A stretch of 37,561 nt of DNA from Stutzerimonas stutzeri (GTDB lineage: Bacteria; Pseudomonadota; Gammaproteobacteria; Pseudomonadales; Pseudomonadaceae). A model generated the notes under the pieces. The model was not told the DNA's origin and ran no database searches. It saw only the letters and a program-made list of their open reading frames with translations. How positions within the stretch are numbered: the stretch's first letter is position 1; each line of letters opens with the position of its first letter. Positions 24,013 to 32,262 of the stretch are shown here, in pieces. The position numbers were made by a program, and so were the translations under genes. The stretch spans positions 1 to 37,561 of the forward strand of contig NZ_JAMOII010000028.1 of NCBI RefSeq assembly GCF_024448985.1. Reading direction: 5' to 3'.

Positions 24013-24711
24013 CTAACTCGCCAGCAGTTCGCGGCGCAGCATGACGTAGTCCTGGCCTTCCAGTTGCCCACGGCGCAGCGGATTGCGCGTGCAGTGCGCG
24101 GCGAAGCCCGCATCGACGAAACGGTACGGTAAATGCTCGTCGCGACCGGCCGGGATGCCCAGGCGCGTGGTCTGAACGATGTCGGGACGCGCGCCGATGT
24201 CGTCTACGCGCAGCCGAGCGGGGTCCATGCGCTGAGCGTTCCACTCCGTGACGGTCAATCCCAATGCTTTGCACAGCAGGGTCTGGCCGGAGCATAGGCG
24301 AGTCAATGGACGGGGACCGCCAGCCGCTGCGGGGCTGTTGTTGCGCATGCGGGCGATGGATTCTTCGCACGACAGCGAGTCGACCCAGGGGTAGCCGGCC
24401 TTGATGCACACTGCGTTGCCGTCACCCTGCACGCTGAAGTTCAGCGAATCCCCGCCACGCGAGTAATACAGATAGAGATGGCCGGCCGGCATGAACATCG
24501 CGCGCCGTGACGGGCTGTAGCCGAGCGAGGAGTGGCTGGCCTTTTCGTCGACGTAATAGGCTTCGGTCTCGATGATGCGAGCCGACAACCACAGTCCATC
24601 GACGCAATGGCGAATCACGGTTCCCAACAGATCCTGGGCGACTAGCTGCGCGTCCCGGTCGAAAAAAGCGTCGTCGAGAAACTGTGATGGCGGTTCGGTA
24701 AGGCTGTTCAT
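24013..24711 (-). CDS. 3-methyladenine (alkyladenine) DNA glycosylase, AAG/MPG family
   Basis: The 232-residue enzyme removes alkylated purines in base excision repair. AAG-family signatures are LVAQDLLGTVI, the catalytic-Glu block RIIETEAYY, the DNA-contact region HSSLGYSPSRRAMFM and the YLYYSRGG strand, with GPRPLTRLCSGQTLLCKALG further on. The start is the ATG at 24711, behind GGAG; upstream in-frame codons lack family similarity. The last residues RRELL complete the fold. Confidence 0.93.
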   Translation of the reverse strand: MNSLTEPPSQFLDDAFFDRDAQLVAQDLLGTVIRHCVDGLWLSARIIETEAYYVDEKASHSSLGYSPSRRAMFMPAGHLYLYYSRGGDSLNFSVQGDGNAVCIKAGYPWVDSLSCEESIARMRNNSPAAAGGPRPLTRLCSGQTLLCKALGLTVTEWNAQRMDPARLRVDDIGARPDIVQTTRLGIPAGRDEHLPYRFVDAGFAAHCTRNPLRRGQLEGQDYVMLRRELLAS

Positions 24712-25001
24712 CTGCGCTCCGGCTTCGGCAAGTCTGCCTGTTCCGACCGCATAAGCAGGGCGAATATTCCGCATTTGATGAATGGATTCCGTGCCGGTCG
24801 TCAGACAGATGTCCGGGGCAGAGCCATTTTTCGGTGTTTCAGAGCGGGTGGTTCGGCCCTCAGAATTGCAAAAAAGCCCCGCTTTAGCGAGGCTTTCGGG
24901 TAGTGCAATCAGCGAGTGCCAATCTGGCAGATTCGCTTAGAGGTAACGTACTGAGTCTAAAGCCAGCCCGGCAGCACGGCGACTGCCGGCGGCAATAAGC
25001 T
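24712..25001. other. Intergenic region between glycosylase and curlin gene
   Basis: No gene is visible. The stretch holds the promoter side of the glycosylase gene and, at 24871-24897, a terminator for the curlin-repeat gene. Confidence 0.6.
24868..24897 (-). terminator. Terminator of the curlin-repeat gene
   Basis: Read on the minus strand, AAAGCCTCGC-TAAA-GCGGGGCTTT forms a 10-bp stem with one G-T pair, followed by further T residues. It lies about 105 bp beyond the curlin gene stop. Confidence 0.85.
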
Positions 25002-26237
25002 TTAGCGCTGCACTACGCGCGCCGAGTTGGTCGAGCCACTCTGGAGGACGCTGGCACTGTCGCTGGCGCCATACTGCGAAACGTCTGCAAAGTTTGCAGT
25101 GCCGGCTTGGCTGACAAGCGCGTAGTTGCCCTCGTTGAATTGCGAGGCCTGGATGATGTGGCTCTCACCGTTCTGCTCCAGATCCAGTTCGTTTACCTCA
25201 CCCACTCCAACCTGAACGGTCACGATGCTGTTGTCGTTTCCTGTCGTCACGGCACGCAATACGTTGCCGACCGCGTTCTGCGAGAGGCTGGCCGTGTTGC
25301 GATTGCCGGTCTGCACGATGGCGATGCTGCTGTCTCTGCCGGCTTGTGCAAGTTCGATCGCGTTGTCATTGCCGGTCTGGGAAGAAACGGATGTGTTCTG
25401 CCGGCCACCTTGGCTCGCTACGACCTCGTTGCGGTCGCCATTCTGCTCGCTCGAGAAACTCATCAAGATGTCGGATTGGGTGACCGTCGCGCTGTTGTAG
25501 CTGCCAGTGCCTTCAATCTCGGCTTTCGAGGCGATCGCAGAGGACTGAACCACGGTCGCCGAATTGCCGACGCCAAAGGACAAAATCGTGACATCAGAAA
25601 CACTGCCGAAGTCCTGCCTCACACTGGCAATGTTCGCAGTACCATCCTGCCAAACATAGGCCGTGTCGCCTAAGGCATCGTTCTGGAGGGTATTGCTGAC
25701 GTTGTCGTTACCGTGCTGTTGGCTGGTGGATTTCGCTTCGGCGAACGATTGGTTCGCGGTAGCAGAATTCCCGTTGCCTACTTGCAGCTGGTAGAGCTCT
25801 GCTCCGACGGAATCCGACTGGGTACCCTCCGCAGAGTTCGAGCTGCCATGTTGGCCTTGTGAAATGACACTGCCGGTGGAGTTGGTCTCAGTGGCGTTTG
25901 CAACATTCTCAGAACCAACTGCCTGGTGCTGCAGGATCATGTTGCCTGAGGCAAGGCCCGCTACGGTGTAGTCCGATTGACGCGCTTCGCTGTAGTTGGC
26001 GCTGCCTTGCTGGTATTGATTGATCGAGTCGCCTATGCCGGCTTGCTGGAAGGAAATCGCTTCGTTGGACGCGCCGCCCTGGGTGATTGAGGTTGTGTTA
26101 TCAATACCACCAGTCTGTGTGACAGTGGCTTGCAGCGAGACGCCGGACTGATCAACGTTGGCGGAGTTTTGAGCTGCGAATGCCGGTGAGGACATTGCAG
26201 CAATCACAGCAAGGGCAAGCGGCTTCAGGGTGCGCAT
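25002..26237 (-). CDS. Secreted curlin-repeat protein, putative amyloid subunit
   Basis: The 411-residue protein starts MRTLKPLALAVIAAMSS with a Sec signal peptide cleaved about after AFA (residue 21). The rest is many imperfect repeats of about 20-23 residues built on NxAxVxQxGxxN (examples: GDRNEVVASQ, GNRNTASLSQNAVGN, GTANFADVSQYG, GSTNSARVVQ). This is the CsgA/CsgB curlin repeat, with regularly spaced Gln and Asn that stack into an amyloid beta-solenoid. CsgA has five repeats and about 150 residues, so this is far longer. GGAG is 8 bases before the ATG. No csgE, csgF, csgG or csgD is in the window, so export would depend on genes elsewhere. Confidence 0.85.
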   Translation of the reverse strand: MRTLKPLALAVIAAMSSPAFAAQNSANVDQSGVSLQATVTQTGGIDNTTSITQGGASNEAISFQQAGIGDSINQYQQGSANYSEARQSDYTVAGLASGNMILQHQAVGSENVANATETNSTGSVISQGQHGSSNSAEGTQSDSVGAELYQLQVGNGNSATANQSFAEAKSTSQQHGNDNVSNTLQNDALGDTAYVWQDGTANIASVRQDFGSVSDVTILSFGVGNSATVVQSSAIASKAEIEGTGSYNSATVTQSDILMSFSSEQNGDRNEVVASQGGRQNTSVSSQTGNDNAIELAQAGRDSSIAIVQTGNRNTASLSQNAVGNVLRAVTTGNDNSIVTVQVGVGEVNELDLEQNGESHIIQASQFNEGNYALVSQAGTANFADVSQYGASDSASVLQSGSTNSARVVQR

Positions 26238-26289
26238 GATGTAGCTCCGATTAGGTGTGTTCCTGCTTACGGAAATCAGTCCTGAATGA

Positions 26290-26487
26290 TCACGACTGTA
26301 CAAGCTGTCGGGCTTTGAAGAACCACAGCCCTATTTCCCGTCCCCACCTGATCGACCTCGATGGCCCATAGGAGCCGCCCTGATCCAGTGTTGTGGTGTT
26401 CTTTGACCCAAATTGGGTAATGACAGCACCGTTACGCTTAATGCGGTTACGAACAGTAGTGACGCGCGTCTTGAGTGCGGCTGACAT
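26290..26487 (-). CDS. Short curlin-like fragment, possibly a decayed gene
   Basis: The 65-residue frame has AGGGG before its ATG and one curlin-like unit (AVITQFGSKNTTTLDQGGSYG) that fits the VxQxGxxNxxxxxQ pattern. It has no signal peptide, and the rest (SIRWGREIGLWFFKARQLVQS) does not look like curlin. It could be a small nucleator-type gene, but a truncated remnant of a csgB-like neighbour of the following curlin gene is more likely. Confidence 0.4.
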   Translation of the reverse strand: MSAALKTRVTTVRNRIKRNGAVITQFGSKNTTTLDQGGSYGPSRSIRWGREIGLWFFKARQLVQS

Positions 26488-26858
26488 GACAGACCCCTAA
26501 GTTCCATTGCCTGACGGAGGCCGGCACAGGCCCAGCCATAGCCGGGGCTGGTCTGTCTCAGCATTGAAAGCCATCTGAGGCAAATGCTGCGGGCGACAGG
26601 CAGGATCGCAAGAAGGGCGGTGAAAAGCCCGGTTCATTCCTCGTCCAATCTGTCCTGGGCGCACCTTTGTTTATCTCTGTCGTGTCGCACCATCATGCTC
26701 GCGCATACGCAGCCAGGCGTATCCCCTATTCGATTGAAAAAGAGGGACTAACGCCGTGGGAGCATCGGGACGAGCGCGCCTCGCTGGTCGTGCTCCGGCA
26801 ACGAGGGCAAATGCACATTCCATTTCGTGAGTAAGTGATTCGGGTAGTTCTTGAAACA
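26488..26858. other. Intergenic region without a supported gene
   Basis: Short minus-strand frames exist (about 60 codons) but have no ribosome site or recognisable product. An imperfect palindrome CCCAGCCATAGCCGGGGCTGG lies at about 26530-26550. The promoter of the curlin region is probably here. Confidence 0.5.
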
Positions 26859-26888
26859 AAAAAGGCCGCGCTAATGCGCGGCCTTTTT
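26859..26888 (-). terminator. Terminator of ychF
   Basis: AAAAAGGCCGCGC pairs perfectly with GCGCGGCCTTTTT around TAAT, with T runs in both directions. It lies 62 bp after the ychF stop on the minus strand and could act both ways. Confidence 0.92.
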
Positions 26889-26949
26889 ATTGTTTCGTTA
26901 CTTTCAGGAGGTTTTTTCACGCAAAACGCGCTGAAGTTACTGCTTCGAC

Positions 26950-28050
26950 TTAAACGTTAAAGCGGAAGTGCATCACGTCACCATCCTTGATGATGTACTC
27001 CTTGCCTTCCAGGCGCCATTTGCCAGCTTCCTTGGCGCCGGCTTCGCCCTTGTATTGGATGAAGTCGTTATAGGCGACTACTTCAGCACGGATGAAGCCC
27101 TTTTCGAAATCGGTGTGAATCACGCCGGCGCCCTGGGGCGCGGTAGCGCCGACCTTTACGGTCCAGGCGCGGACTTCCTTCACGCCGGCGGTGAAGTAGG
27201 TCTGCAGGTTGAGCAGTTCGTAGCCGGCGCGGATCACGCGATTCAAGCCCGGCTCTTCGAGGCCGAGGGATTCGAGGAACATGTCCTTTTCCTCGCCATC
27301 GTCCAGTTCGGCGATCTCCGCTTCGATCTTGTTGCACACCGGCACTACGACGGCGCCTTCTTCGGCGGCGATGGCGTTGACCACGTCCAGGTGCGGATTG
27401 TTCTCGAAGCCGTCTTCGGCAACGTTGGCGATGTACATCACCGGCTTGCTGGTCAGCAGGTGGAAGCCCTTGGCCAGCTGGATTTCATCGTCACCCAGCT
27501 TCTTCAGCAGTGTGCGAGCCGGCTTGCCTTCGGTGAAGTGGGGAATGAGTTTTTCCAACAATGCCTTTTGCGCCACGGCTTCCTTGTCGCCGCCCTTGGC
27601 GTTGCGGGTGACGCGCTGCAGTTGCTTTTCGCAGCTGTCGAGGTCGGCGAAGATCAGCTCGAGTTCGATGATTTCGATGTCGCGCTTGGGATCGACCGAA
27701 TTGGAAACATGAATGACGTTGTCGTCTTCGAAGCAACGCACCACGTGGGCGATGGCATCGGTCTCACGGATGTTGGCTAGGAACTTGTTGCCCAGGCCCT
27801 CACCCTTGGACGCGCCTTCGACGAGGCCGGCAATGTCGACGAACTCCATGGTGGTCGGCAGTATCCGTTCAGGCTTGACGATGTCAGCCAGTGCCTGGAG
27901 ACGCGGATCGGGCATCGGTACGATGCCGCTGTTCGGCTCGATGGTGCAGAAGGGGAAGTTTTCCGCAGCGATACCGGATTTGGTCAGTGCGTTGAACAGG
28001 GTGGACTTGCCGACGTTGGGCAGGCCGACGATGCCGCAATTGAATCCCAT
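26950..28050 (-). CDS. ychF: Redox-regulated ATPase YchF (OLA1 family)
   Basis: YchF/OLA1 is a universal Obg-family NTPase that prefers ATP and binds ribosomes. The 366-residue protein has G1 GLPNVGKS (9-16), G3 [16 protein letters not shown] and the altered G4-like CNKIEAE that explains ATP preference. A coiled-coil arm lies about 130-200 and a C-terminal TGS domain ends with [17 protein letters not shown]. The length matches E. coli YchF (363). It is 129 bp downstream of pth, the usual pth-ychF order, and is followed by a terminator. Confidence 0.97.
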   Translation of the reverse strand: MGFNCGIVGLPNVGKSTLFNALTKSGIAAENFPFCTIEPNSGIVPMPDPRLQALADIVKPERILPTTMEFVDIAGLVEGASKGEGLGNKFLANIRETDAIAHVVRCFEDDNVIHVSNSVDPKRDIEIIELELIFADLDSCEKQLQRVTRNAKGGDKEAVAQKALLEKLIPHFTEGKPARTLLKKLGDDEIQLAKGFHLLTSKPVMYIANVAEDGFENNPHLDVVNAIAAEEGAVVVPVCNKIEAEIAELDDGEEKDMFLESLGLEEPGLNRVIRAGYELLNLQTYFTAGVKEVRAWTVKVGATAPQGAGVIHTDFEKGFIRAEVVAYNDFIQYKGEAGAKEAGKWRLEGKEYIIKDGDVMHFRFNV

Positions 28051-28179
28051 GGTGTCTTTGCCTCGGTGTGGCTGGCAGCTGGAAAGCTACCGGCGTTGCC
28101 AAACTGCGTTAACGGCGTCGGGGTGCGCTGTGATGCAAGCGTCCTGTCCAGCCGTCGCCTAGTAGTGTGTGCTTGTGCC

Positions 28180-28764
28180 TCAGGCTTTCTGGCTATGCAG
28201 CTTATGCATCGCCCGCGTCCAGTCGCCCCCCAGGATCTCGGGCAGCACGTCGAAACTGAAATCGATACTGGCGTCCAGCTTTTCGCGCTCGGCCTGAGGC
28301 GCTCGCCCCAATACGTAGCCCGTCACCAGGCTACTGTGCCCGGGATGGCCGATGCCCAGACGCAGGCGATAGAAATTGTTCTGGTTGCCGAGCTTGGCGA
28401 TGATGTCGCGAAGCCCATTGTGCCCGCCGTGGCCGCCGCCCTGTTTGAGCTTGGCGACGCCGGGAGGCATGTCGAGTTCATCATGGGCGACCAGGATGGA
28501 CTCAGGGGGAATTCGGAAAAATCCGGCCAGTGCCGCCACCGCCTGACCGCTGCGGTTCATATAGGTGGTGGGAATCAACAGGCGGATGTCTTCGTCCTGA
28601 TGGCGAAACTTGCCGACCAGCCCGAAGTATTTACGATCTACGCTGAGGTTGACGCCCTTGTGGGCGGCCAGACGCTCAACGAAAAGGGCCCCTGCGTTAT
28701 GCCGGGTCTGGTCGTACTCAGGGCCTGGATTACCCAGGCCAACGATCAGTTTAACGGCGGTCAC
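28180..28764 (-). CDS. pth: Peptidyl-tRNA hydrolase
   Basis: Pth releases peptides from stalled peptidyl-tRNA so the tRNA can be recycled. The 194-residue protein has [18 protein letters not shown] with catalytic H22, [22 protein letters not shown] with the conserved Asp, and [12 protein letters not shown]. The length equals E. coli Pth (194). It lies 34 bp after rplY on the same strand. Confidence 0.97.
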   Translation of the reverse strand: MTAVKLIVGLGNPGPEYDQTRHNAGALFVERLAAHKGVNLSVDRKYFGLVGKFRHQDEDIRLLIPTTYMNRSGQAVAALAGFFRIPPESILVAHDELDMPPGVAKLKQGGGHGGHNGLRDIIAKLGNQNNFYRLRLGIGHPGHSSLVTGYVLGRAPQAEREKLDASIDFSFDVLPEILGGDWTRAMHKLHSQKA

Positions 28765-28798
28765 GGCAGAGGCCCTTCCTCAGGTGATGACGAGTGGA

Positions 28799-29416
28799 TT
28801 ACTCGGCAGCGCCTTCTTCTTTCGGTGCGTCTTCCTTGCTCACGCGCGGAGCGTGAACGTTGGCAACCGGCAGGTCGCTGCCATGTGCCAGGGAAACCAG
28901 CTCAACACCTTTCGGCAGCTTGATGTCAGTCATGTGCAGTACCTGACCGACTTCAACGTTGGCCATATCGACCTCGATGAACTCAGGCAGATCCTGCGGC
29001 ATGCAGGAGACTTCAACTTCGTTGATGTTGTGCAGGATTTCGCCGCCCTGCTGCTTCACGCCAACCGAGGTTTCCTGGTTGATGAAGTGCAGAGGAACGA
29101 TAGCGGTCAGCTTCTGGCCAGCGACGACGCGAACGAAGTCAGCGTGCAGAACGAAGCCCTTGGCCGGATGACGCTGCAGCGCCTTGATCAGAACGGATTC
29201 GTTCTGACCATCGACGTCCAGGGTCAGCACGTGGCTGAAGGAAGCTTCGTTTTCCAGCATCTTGGCCAGATCTTTGGCCAGCAGGCTGATGGACTGCGGA
29301 GCCTTGTCGCCACCGTAGATTACGGCTGGGACGAGGTTGGCGTTACGACGCAGGCGGCGGCTCGCACCTTTCCCCAGGTCGGAACGCACTTGGGCATTCA
29401 GAGTGAAGTCAGTCAT
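28799..29416 (-). CDS. rplY: Ribosomal protein L25 (CTC family, long form)
   Basis: L25 binds 5S rRNA in the large subunit. The 205-residue protein is the long general-stress-protein CTC form: an N-terminal L25 beta-barrel (about 1-92, with [22 protein letters not shown]) plus a C-terminal TL5-like domain and an acidic-tailed end ([12 protein letters not shown]). E. coli L25 has only 94 residues. The start is the ATG at 29416 behind TGGAG. It lies between prs and pth, the usual Pseudomonas order. Confidence 0.96.
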   Translation of the reverse strand: MTDFTLNAQVRSDLGKGASRRLRRNANLVPAVIYGGDKAPQSISLLAKDLAKMLENEASFSHVLTLDVDGQNESVLIKALQRHPAKGFVLHADFVRVVAGQKLTAIVPLHFINQETSVGVKQQGGEILHNINEVEVSCMPQDLPEFIEVDMANVEVGQVLHMTDIKLPKGVELVSLAHGSDLPVANVHAPRVSKEDAPKEEGAAE

Positions 29417-29480
29417 TGTGTTTCTCCAGGATAACAACGCGCCCGAAACACTCGCGACCAGTGCTATCGGGCGGTTGGGC

Positions 29481-29505
29481 AAAAAGCCCCGCACGCGGCG
29501 GGGCA
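29481..29505 (-). terminator. Terminator between prs and rplY
   Basis: GCCCCGC (29486-29492) pairs with GCGGGGC (29498-29504), with an A-run at 29481-29485 that forms a T-tract on the minus strand. It probably ends most prs transcripts before rplY. Confidence 0.85.
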
Positions 29506-29541
29506 CATTTTTCGTTCGGCGCGAAGAGCTAAGCTTTCGGC

Positions 29542-30483
29542 TTAGCGGAACATCGCGCTGATCGATTCAGCATTGCTGATGCGGCGAACCGCCTCAGCCA
29601 CCATTGGCGCGATGTCCAATTGGCGAATACGGGTGCAGGCTTGTGCCGCTGCGGACAGCGGAATGGTATTGGTCACTACCAGTTCGTCGAGCACCGAGCC
29701 GTCGATGTTCTCGATGGCGCGACCAGACAGAATCGGATGCGTGCAATACGCGTAGACTTTCGAAGCACCATGATTTTTCAACGCGGTCGCAGCGTGGCAC
29801 AGGGTACCGGCAGTATCGACCATGTCGTCGACGAGGATGCACGTACGGCCTTCGATATCACCGATGATGTGCATCACTTCGGACTGGTTGGCTTTCGGGC
29901 GACGCTTGTCGATGATAGCCAGATCCACGCCCAGCGACTTGGCAACGGCGCGAGCACGCACCACACCGCCGATGTCGGGGGAAACGATCATCAGGTTCTC
30001 GAAACGCTGAGCCTGGATATCATCGACCAGGACCGGCGAGCCGTAGATGTTGTCTACCGGCATGTCGAAGAAGCCCTGGATCTGATCGGCGTGCAGGTCG
30101 ACGGTTAGGACGCGGTTGACTCCAACCACATCGAGCATGTCGGCCACGACCTTGGCGCTAATCGGTACGCGAGCGGAGCGCGGGCGGCGATCCTGGCGGG
30201 CGTAACCGAAGTAGGGAATGACTGCCGTGATGCGAGTAGCGGAGGAGCGGCGGAAGGCGTCTGCCATCACCACCAGTTCCATCAGGTTGTCATTGGTAGG
30301 CGCGCAGGTCGGCTGAATCAGAAAGACGTCCTTACCGCGAACGTTCTCGTTGATCTCGACACTGATCTCGCCGTCGGAGAATTTTCCGACGTAGGCGTCA
30401 CCGAGGGGGATATGCAGCTGACGTACAACACGCCGGGCCAGGTCGGGGTTGGCGTTCCCCGTGAAGACCATCATCTTGGACAC
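29542..30483 (-). CDS. prs: Ribose-phosphate pyrophosphokinase (PRPP synthetase)
   Basis: Prs makes PRPP from ribose-5-phosphate and ATP for nucleotides, His and Trp. The 313-residue protein starts [19 protein letters not shown] and has the flexible loop region [10 protein letters not shown], the signature [12 protein letters not shown] and the PRPP-binding loop [13 protein letters not shown]. The length matches E. coli Prs (315). It lies 84 bp downstream of a tRNA-Gln pair on the same strand, as in other pseudomonads, so joint transcription is possible. Confidence 0.97.
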   Translation of the reverse strand: MSKMMVFTGNANPDLARRVVRQLHIPLGDAYVGKFSDGEISVEINENVRGKDVFLIQPTCAPTNDNLMELVVMADAFRRSSATRITAVIPYFGYARQDRRPRSARVPISAKVVADMLDVVGVNRVLTVDLHADQIQGFFDMPVDNIYGSPVLVDDIQAQRFENLMIVSPDIGGVVRARAVAKSLGVDLAIIDKRRPKANQSEVMHIIGDIEGRTCILVDDMVDTAGTLCHAATALKNHGASKVYAYCTHPILSGRAIENIDGSVLDELVVTNTIPLSAAAQACTRIRQLDIAPMVAEAVRRISNAESISAMFR

Positions 30484-30566
30484 GCGCAGTACCTGCCTGA
30501 GGGTGGATCCGATGAAACAAAAAGCTGTTCAAAAGGCCAGGCGTTTTGAACAGCTCTCGTGAGATA

Positions 30567-30641
30567 TGGCAGGGGCGGCTGGATTCGAACCAACGCATGC
30601 CAGGATCAAAACCTGGTGCCTTACCGCTTGGCGACGCCCCT
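30567..30641 (-). tRNA. tRNA-Gln (TTG), copy 2
   Basis: The 75-nt cloverleaf runs from AGGGGCGTCGCCAAGCGG to the encoded CCA. The acceptor stem AGGGGCG/CGCCCCT is perfect. The anticodon stem CCAGG/CCTGG encloses TTTTGAT with TTG. It is identical to the copy at 30690-30764. Confidence 0.97.
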
Positions 30642-30689
30642 GTGGATATAACTTTGAAGTGTTTCAGCTGTACTAACCTTGAAAGGTTA

Positions 30690-30764
30690 TGGCAGGGGCG
30701 GCTGGATTCGAACCAACGCATGCCAGGATCAAAACCTGGTGCCTTACCGCTTGGCGACGCCCCT
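30690..30764 (-). tRNA. tRNA-Gln (TTG), copy 1
   Basis: Same 75-nt sequence as 30567-30641, with encoded CCA. It is 48 bp upstream of the other copy and 14 bp downstream of the ispE stop, so both may be cut from an ispE-tRNA-tRNA-prs transcript. Confidence 0.97.
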
Positions 30765-30778
30765 GTAACGTACAACCT

Positions 30779-31642
30779 CTAACCACTCACTCCCTGCGCC
30801 AGTTGCGCGAGCCTTCGGTGCAGCATCGAAATGTTGCGTCCTTGAGCTACGAAAGCTGGTAAATCGGCTGGAAGTTGGCGGCAAACTCTATCAGCCTCGC
30901 CTTTGTTTGGGAAGCTCCCAAACACACAAGCTCCAGTGCCGGTCATTCTTGCTGGAACAAATTTGTTCAACAAGCTCAAAGCGTTACGCACTTCTGGATA
31001 ACGCTTCTCGACCACCGGCTGACAGTCGTTATGACCGCCCCCTGCAAGAAGGCTGCGAACTGTAATGGCGGGGGTATTGCGTGTCAACTCCGGGTCGGAA
31101 AATATTTCCGCTGTACTAACAGAGACTTGCGGGGCGATCACGAGGAACCACGGCTCGCTCAATTTGACCGGTTGCAGGCGCTCGCCAACCCCTTCGGCAA
31201 TGGCCGCACTACCCCGTACGAAGACCGGCACATCGGCCCCGAGCGACAGGCCGATCTCCGCCAGCCGGTCCTCGCCCAGCTCTGTCTGCCAGAGATGATC
31301 GAGACCGACGAGCGTGGTTGCCGCATCGGAGCTGCCGCCGCCTATGCCGCCGCCCATGGGCAGGCGCTTGGTTAGCTCGATATCAGCGCCCTGGCGGCAT
31401 CCGCCGTGGCGCTGCAGCAGACGGGCGGCGCGCACGATCAGGTTGTTTTCATGATCGACGCCGGGCAGTTCGGTGTGCAGTTGGATCTGGCCATCGGCAC
31501 GAGGCGTGAAGCTCAGCTCGTCGCCATAGTCGAGAAACTGAAACAGCGTCTGCAGCTCATGGTAGCCATCGGCGCGACGACCGAGAATGTGCAACATCAG
31601 ATTGAGCTTGGCCGGGGCCGGCAGGGTCAGCCTATGCATCAT
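30779..31642 (-). CDS. ispE: 4-diphosphocytidyl-2-C-methyl-D-erythritol kinase
   Basis: IspE phosphorylates CDP-methylerythritol in the MEP isoprenoid pathway. The 287-residue GHMP kinase has [21 protein letters not shown] at its start (catalytic Lys), the glycine-rich [14 protein letters not shown] loop and [23 protein letters not shown] lies near the C-terminus. The first ATG overlaps the lolB stop (ATGA), so the two genes are coupled; a second ATG follows directly and could serve. Confidence 0.96.
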   Translation of the reverse strand: MMHRLTLPAPAKLNLMLHILGRRADGYHELQTLFQFLDYGDELSFTPRADGQIQLHTELPGVDHENNLIVRAARLLQRHGGCRQGADIELTKRLPMGGGIGGGSSDAATTLVGLDHLWQTELGEDRLAEIGLSLGADVPVFVRGSAAIAEGVGERLQPVKLSEPWFLVIAPQVSVSTAEIFSDPELTRNTPAITVRSLLAGGGHNDCQPVVEKRYPEVRNALSLLNKFVPARMTGTGACVFGSFPNKGEADRVCRQLPADLPAFVAQGRNISMLHRRLAQLAQGVSG

Positions 31643-32259
31643 TGGCCGAGCTGGCGCGGCTGCCAGTCCTTGACCACCAAGGTGATCTGCAGGTCGCGGC
31701 CTGCCAGCTTGATGCGCGACGGCAGCTCGTAGCCGGCTTCTTCGCTATAGCCGAGATACTGGATGTCCCAGCCGTCTTGCTGCAGGTTGGCGAGACGCCC
31801 GTTGCCATCCAGTGCGATACGGCTGCGGCTGTCCGGCGCGGGAAGTCCGCGCACCCACCAGAGCAGATTCGATACTGGCAATTGCCAGCCGAGCTGACTT
31901 TCCACCAGCGCTTCTGGGGATTCGGCTTCGAAACGTCCCTGGCCCGCGACTTCTAGCGCGACGGCGTCTGGCCGACCAGTCAGGCGAGTGGCGCCACGCC
32001 CCAGCGGGCCGGAGAGGCGAATATCGAAATAGTCCTGACGCTGCAGCCAGAACAGCGTGCCGCTGCCCGAGTCCTGCGGCGCGCGAATGCCGATCTTCCC
32101 GCTGATCTGCCAGCCATCTATTTCACTGACCCGCGCCTTGTGAGTCGTCCAGTCTTCCTTGTTGCCGGGGCCTTCGATCGATTCCTGCGGGCCGAGACCG
32201 GCGCAGCCGGCGAGCAACAGCACGAGAGCGGGGATCAGCAGGTTGCGCATCAGCTTCAT
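31639..32259 (-). CDS. lolB: LolB, outer-membrane lipoprotein receptor
   Basis: LolB takes lipoproteins from periplasmic LolA and inserts them into the outer membrane. The 206-residue precursor has a lipoprotein signal [19 protein letters not shown] with the lipobox LAGC, and a [20 protein letters not shown] block typical of LolB. The C-terminus ends [20 protein letters not shown]. It starts 3 bp after the TPR gene stop and overlaps ispE, forming a tight TPR-lolB-ispE operon as in P. aeruginosa. Confidence 0.95.
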   Translation of the reverse strand: MKLMRNLLIPALVLLLAGCAGLGPQESIEGPGNKEDWTTHKARVSEIDGWQISGKIGIRAPQDSGSGTLFWLQRQDYFDIRLSGPLGRGATRLTGRPDAVALEVAGQGRFEAESPEALVESQLGWQLPVSNLLWWVRGLPAPDSRSRIALDGNGRLANLQQDGWDIQYLGYSEEAGYELPSRIKLAGRDLQITLVVKDWQPRQLGQ

Positions 32260-32262
32260 GGG

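Noticed and set aside
23633-24409. 258-codon minus-strand frame antisense to the phosphoesterase and out of frame with the glycosylase
   Set aside because: It is Arg/His-rich, without family features, and overlaps two well-supported genes.
25002-26237. Tandem DNA repeat or CRISPR-like array
   Set aside because: Repetition is at the protein level only; the DNA units are diverged and in frame, with no constant direct repeat. No CRISPR array is seen anywhere in the window.
26671-26920. Small minus-strand frames beside the ychF terminator
   Set aside because: They run through the terminator hairpin, have no ribosome site and no recognisable product.
30398-30775. Open frame across both tRNA-Gln genes with a repeated peptide
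   Set aside because: The repeated peptide comes only from the duplicated tRNA sequence.
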